Source: a virus
Strand: one strand, 5' to 3'
IMG/VR virus record: IMGVR_UViG_3300027851_000029
Coordinates: 1 to 61,927 of that record
Length of the DNA: 61,927 bases
Shown here: in pieces, positions 59,014 to 61,927 of the stretch
How positions within the stretch are numbered: position 1 is the first letter of the stretch
Layout: every line of letters begins with the position of its first letter
Position numbers and translations under genes: made by a program
Notes under the pieces: generated by a model
What the model saw: the letters and a program-made list of their open reading frames with translations, nothing else
Told to the model about the DNA's origin: nothing
Databases searched by the model: none

Positions 59014-59322
59014 ATGAACAAAGCACCAGCATGTGATTCCAGCCAGTGGCCGTGCGGGACCGCCAAGTCCACCGGAAACGCCTTCACCATGCCTAAACGC
59101 AGCCTGTTTGCAGATGACCAAGCAGAGCGAGCAAAGGCAACGCTTCATTCGCGCAATGTGGCCGTACATGCTCCAACAGGCGGTCACGCAGTCCACGGCC
59201 TGACGAACCTCAGTAAGCGTGGCCAACGACTCCTTGCACCAGTCAAGGTTGGTTTTTGCACTCCAATCGAACCCGCTGGCTCTGGCATTCGTCGGCTGGC
59301 AATTCAGAAAGCGAGCATCTAA
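59014..59322 (+). CDS. Hypothetical early protein, 102 aa
   Basis: The ATG at 59014 is preferred to a far-upstream start that would pass through the terminator. Polar with a Ser/Thr/Pro content and a basic centre (MPKRSLFADDQAERAKATLH). Its stop overlaps the next ATG (TAATG). Function unknown. Confidence 0.5.
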   Translation: MNKAPACDSSQWPCGTAKSTGNAFTMPKRSLFADDQAERAKATLHSRNVAVHAPTGGHAVHGLTNLSKRGQRLLAPVKVGFCTPIEPAGSGIRRLAIQKASI

Positions 59323-59528
59323 TGGTCCCGAGCCAACGCCGACGCCTTGAAATGCTTCTGCGCCGCAAACGCGGTACGACAAGTTGGGAAGTGATGCAAG
59401 TTTGCCGCACTACCTGTCCTGGCAAACGAATCTCCGAACTCCGTCAAGCAGGCTGGACGATCCGCACTGAGTGGGTTGGTGAGCGCGAGTACATGCGGTA
59501 CTTCGGCGAAGCGCCTAAGGGATTCTGA
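59322..59528 (+). CDS. Helix-turn-helix protein, 68 aa
   Basis: RRRLEMLLRRKRGTTSWEVM, then CPGKRISELRQAGWTIRTEW and REYMRYFG, matches the small winged HTH family common near phage replication genes. It begins in a TAATG overlap and ends in a one-base gap before the replication gene. It may regulate replication or early transcription. Confidence 0.7.
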   Translation: MVPSQRRRLEMLLRRKRGTTSWEVMQVCRTTCPGKRISELRQAGWTIRTEWVGEREYMRYFGEAPKGF

Positions 59529-60322
59529 TGGCACGCATCAGGACCATAAAGCCAGAATTCTGGCGTGATGAGGACTTGTCAAGGATCAGCGCAGAAGCTG
59601 CTTTGCTGGCAATCGGGCTGCTCAACCACGCTGACGACGAAGGCTTCTTCAGTGCAAACACAAAGCTGATTGAAGCCGATGTTTTTCCACTACGGGAGTT
59701 GTCCGGTAGCGTTACTGGAATGGTAGAAGAGCTTCGCAGTATTGGTTATATCAAGGTGTTTTCAGGCTCTGACGGCAAGCGATACGGGCAAGTTGTCAAC
59801 TTTGAAAAACATCAGGTAATCAACAAGAAAAGTCCTAGCAAAATCAAAGACTTATGCGATTCTGAAGATGATTCCAGTAGTCCTACCGTAGTCCTACCTA
59901 CTGGAAAGGAAAGGAAAGGAAAGGAACATGGAACAGGGAGTGAGGAAAAGCCGCGCAAGCGCAGCCACTCTCCTGATTCTGATTCAAAAACCCTGAAGAC
60001 CTACCTTGCCGACTGCAAGGCCGCAGGTGCCAAGCCAATCCCCGATGACCACCACGTCAGAACCTGGGCAGCAGATGCCGGGATAACCGCCGACATGCTG
60101 CAGATCGCTTGGGTGCAATTCCGTGAGCGATACACAGAGGCCGAGAAAGGCAAGGGCAAGCGATACAAGGACTGGCCCGGTCATTTCGCCAACGCTGTCA
60201 AAGCGAATTGGTTCAAGTTGTGGTTTTCTGGCGACAAAGGGATGCAGTGGACCTCTGTCGGAATGACTCACAAAAACGTGCTGGATTCGCGTCTGGCTCA
60301 AAAGGAGACAGAACATGCGTGA
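59528..60322 (+). CDS. Phage replication protein (O/DnaT-like)
   Basis: 264 residues. The N-terminal IRTIKPEFWRDEDLSRISAE, then LLAIGLLNHADDEGFF, is typical of phage replication initiators with a winged-helix domain. A Ser/Lys-rich linker (about 115-160) carries the candidate origin repeats at DNA level. The C-terminus (TWAADAGITADMLQIAWVQF, KDWPGHFANAVKANWFKLW) is a DnaT/helicase-loader-like domain. It would open the origin and recruit the adjacent DnaB. Confidence 0.85.
   Translation: MARIRTIKPEFWRDEDLSRISAEAALLAIGLLNHADDEGFFSANTKLIEADVFPLRELSGSVTGMVEELRSIGYIKVFSGSDGKRYGQVVNFEKHQVINKKSPSKIKDLCDSEDDSSSPTVVLPTGKERKGKEHGTGSEEKPRKRSHSPDSDSKTLKTYLADCKAAGAKPIPDDHHVRTWAADAGITADMLQIAWVQFRERYTEAEKGKGKRYKDWPGHFANAVKANWFKLWFSGDKGMQWTSVGMTHKNVLDSRLAQKETEHA
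59874..59926 (+). promoter_or_regulatory. Candidate replication origin inside replication gene
   Basis: CCAGTAG (59874-59880) is inverted at 59898-59904 (CTACTGG), enclosing two direct repeats TAGTCCTACC (59878-59887 and 59889-59898). Immediately after come five GGAAA-type pentamers (59903-59926), a purine tract. Iterons plus an adjacent asymmetric tract inside the initiator gene echo lambda's O-gene origin. Confidence 0.5.
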
Positions 60323-61679
60323 TGACGAAACCGCAATCTTGCCTTGGTCGTTTGAAGCCGAGGCATCGGTTATCAGTTCGCTGCTGAATTCGCCGGATAC
60401 GTTCGACGTGGTTGGCGCGATCCTGAAGCCTGAAATGTTCCACGATGTGAACCACCGGGCGATGTACACCGCAATCGCCGGAATGGTGATGGCCTGCAAA
60501 CCCGTTGACGTGGTGACGGTTTTTGAATCGATGCAACAGGCCGGAAGTCTGGAAAACGTCAGCCTTCAGGACTTGAATGACGTTTGGCAGTATCTGCCAA
60601 GCCGTGGAAATCCCCTCCAGTACGCTCAGATCGTCGCAGAACGGGCTTTGATACGTGGGTTAATGGGTGCATCAGACCAAGCCCGAGAAATCGCTGTAAA
60701 ACCCGGATTGTCGGCATCGGAAAGACTGGACCAGTGCCAGCAGGCATTCCAGCAACTGACGGCGCAACGTGTGATGCGCGAGCCAAAGGTGGTCAGCGAG
60801 TTCGTTATCAGCCTGATCGACCGCCTTCAGGGCTTGGCCGATGGCACCGAGAAATCCGGGGTCAGGACGCGCATTCCGACGCTGGACATGATGCTGGGTG
60901 GTGGTTTCAAACCCGGCAAGCAAGTTGTCCTGGCGGCACGTCCTTCGGTCGGTAAGTCGGCCCTGGCGATGGAGTTCGCATACGCCTTCGCTGCGCAAGG
61001 CGTACCGGCTGCGTTTCTTTCGCAGGAAATGGAGTCATCCGAACTGGTTGACCGCCTGACAGCACGAATCGGAAGCATCGAACTCGGCAACCTGACAACC
61101 GGAAAGTTGACCGATAGCGAGTGGTCCAGCGTCACGGACGTGGTTGACCAGATCAGGGGCCTCCCGCTTTACATCGATGACCAACCGGGCCTAAGCCTTG
61201 GCGACATTCAGGCAAAAGCACGAAAGTTGGTGCGCGAGCATGGGATCAAGTTGTTGGTTGTTGACTACCTGCAACTGTGTTCACCAAGCGACGGAAAAGC
61301 AAGCCGACATCACCAGATCGAAGAAATCAGCCGCGGCCTGAAAGTGCTTTCAAAGCAATTGGGCATCACGACTGTTGTTCTGTCGCAGCTTAACCGTGAT
61401 GTTGAAAAGCGCGTCAGCGGAAAGCCTACGCTGGCCGACCTGAAGGAATCAGGCGCAATTGAAGAAGACGCCGACACGGTGATTTTGTTGAGCGCTGACG
61501 GCCAACGGGAAAACGGTGACGTGATCGTTAACGCTGAAGTCGCAAAGAACCGAGGCGGGAAAAAGGGATTCGTGAAGCTGGCCTTTGCTGGACGGTTTCA
61601 GAAGTTTGTCGAGACTATTGCTGATTCTCGTGAGTTCAGCACAGCAAAACCGCGCAACAAATACACAGAGGACGTTTGA
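60315..61679 (+). CDS. dnaB: Replicative DNA helicase, DnaB family
   Basis: 454 residues. The N-terminal domain (PWSFEAEASVISSLLNSPDT) is followed by the RecA-like motor with Walker A AARPSVGKSA (about 210-219) and Walker B LLVVDYLQL. VVLSQLNRDVEKR and IEEDADTVILL are further DnaB motifs. It overlaps the replication-protein gene by eight bases. It unwinds the fork as a hexamer. Confidence 0.96.
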   Translation: MRDDETAILPWSFEAEASVISSLLNSPDTFDVVGAILKPEMFHDVNHRAMYTAIAGMVMACKPVDVVTVFESMQQAGSLENVSLQDLNDVWQYLPSRGNPLQYAQIVAERALIRGLMGASDQAREIAVKPGLSASERLDQCQQAFQQLTAQRVMREPKVVSEFVISLIDRLQGLADGTEKSGVRTRIPTLDMMLGGGFKPGKQVVLAARPSVGKSALAMEFAYAFAAQGVPAAFLSQEMESSELVDRLTARIGSIELGNLTTGKLTDSEWSSVTDVVDQIRGLPLYIDDQPGLSLGDIQAKARKLVREHGIKLLVVDYLQLCSPSDGKASRHHQIEEISRGLKVLSKQLGITTVVLSQLNRDVEKRVSGKPTLADLKESGAIEEDADTVILLSADGQRENGDVIVNAEVAKNRGGKKGFVKLAFAGRFQKFVETIADSREFSTAKPRNKYTEDV

Positions 61680-61680
61680 A

Positions 61681-61902
61681 ATGGAAAACCTTTACGCACT
61701 CCTTTGGAGCAAATCGCAGAACTGCCTTCACATCGAGCCTGTGGATAACTGGTTGAGCAAAAACCGTCAGGCATATCAGGATGAAGCGAGGCTCTGCGAT
61801 TACCACCCGATTGTCATTGCAGACAAAGAGACATGCCACCAGACTGCGGATTCAATTCGACCGACTCTGAAAGAGCGAGAAATCGTAAAGGCGTATTTTT
61901 GA
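61681..61902 (+). CDS. Small hypothetical protein, 73 aa
   Basis: The ATG is one base after the helicase stop. It has WSKSQNCLHIEPVDNWLSKN and CDYHPIVIADKETCHQTAD; similar short proteins follow DnaB in other phages. Its stop overlaps a TTG start of the next frame (TTGA). Confidence 0.65.
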   Translation: MENLYALLWSKSQNCLHIEPVDNWLSKNRQAYQDEARLCDYHPIVIADKETCHQTADSIRPTLKEREIVKAYF

Positions 61903-61927
61903 CCGACCTAGACCGACTAAAGCAAGC
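61899..61927 (+). CDS. Start of next gene, 3' partial
   Basis: TTG at 61899 overlaps the previous stop (TTGA) and the frame is open to the window edge (LTDLDRLKQ). It may be the beginning of the gene whose 3' part opens the window. Direct end-to-start joining would put it out of frame with that part, so some sequence is probably missing. Confidence 0.35.

Overview
The window looks like an essentially complete temperate podovirus genome, or an excised or intact prophage, of about 62 kb. It has a GC-rich backbone and the gene order and size of the Bcep22-like (Lessievirus-type) phages of Burkholderiales. The host is therefore inferred to be a betaproteobacterium, with only moderate certainty. 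I see no bacterial chromosomal genes at either edge. The first gene lacks its 5' end, and the last 29 bases are the start of another gene, so the sequence was probably opened inside one gene with a short stretch missing.

Layout. (1) 1-3.1 kb, + strand: end of the early rightward operon, small overlapping genes of mostly unknown role. (2) 3.1-10.7 kb: packaging and portal (TerS, TerL, portal), an AT-rich HNH endonuclease gene inserted at the 3' end of the portal gene, a Gp49-family protein and an SGNH-hydrolase-like virion protein. (3) 11.1-26.0 kb: scaffold, major capsid protein, head and tail-hub proteins, a small glycosyltransferase, a protein with repeated KPM motifs, and a TnpB (IS200/IS605-type) insertion. 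(4) 26.0-35.8 kb: one leftward membrane-protein gene and a giant 3098-residue polyvalent protein with inorganic-pyrophosphatase-like, DNA methyltransferase, zincin protease and PLxRFG regions, followed by a tRNA-Gly(UCC)-like gene. (5) 36.1-42.1 kb: collagen-like tail fibre module and a compact lysis cassette (holin candidates, GH24 endolysin, nested Rz/Rz1, lipoprotein). (6) 42.1-43.6 kb: two strong terminators and a tyrosine integrase. (7) 43.6-56.4 kb, - strand: the early leftward operon, with many tiny overlapping genes and a recombination set (RdgC, YqaJ exonuclease, RecT). (8) 56.5-58.1 kb: immunity region, with an XRE repressor co-transcribed with a lipoprotein, two pairs of operators, and a large inverted repeat. 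(9) 58.1-61.9 kb, + strand: Cro-like protein, a GIY-YIG-like/HTH fusion, an O-like replication protein with a candidate internal origin, and a DnaB helicase.

How it fits together. Two divergent promoters, PL and PR, share the core CTAGGTTAGACTAC and the same 23-bp operator spacing. They would be held by the repressor in lysogeny. PL transcripts would pass a 20-bp inverted repeat and two terminator-like hairpins before reaching the recombination genes, which suggests antitermination. Late rightward genes are split into transcription units, and each begins just after a copy of a shared motif (CCCGGCATAGGGTT). The motif occurs six times, always on the + strand, at unit boundaries, often directly after a terminator. 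It is the best candidate for a phage-specific late control element. Late-region additions (HNH gene, TnpB element, leftward membrane gene) lie at gene or unit borders and leave traces of the ancestral arrangement.
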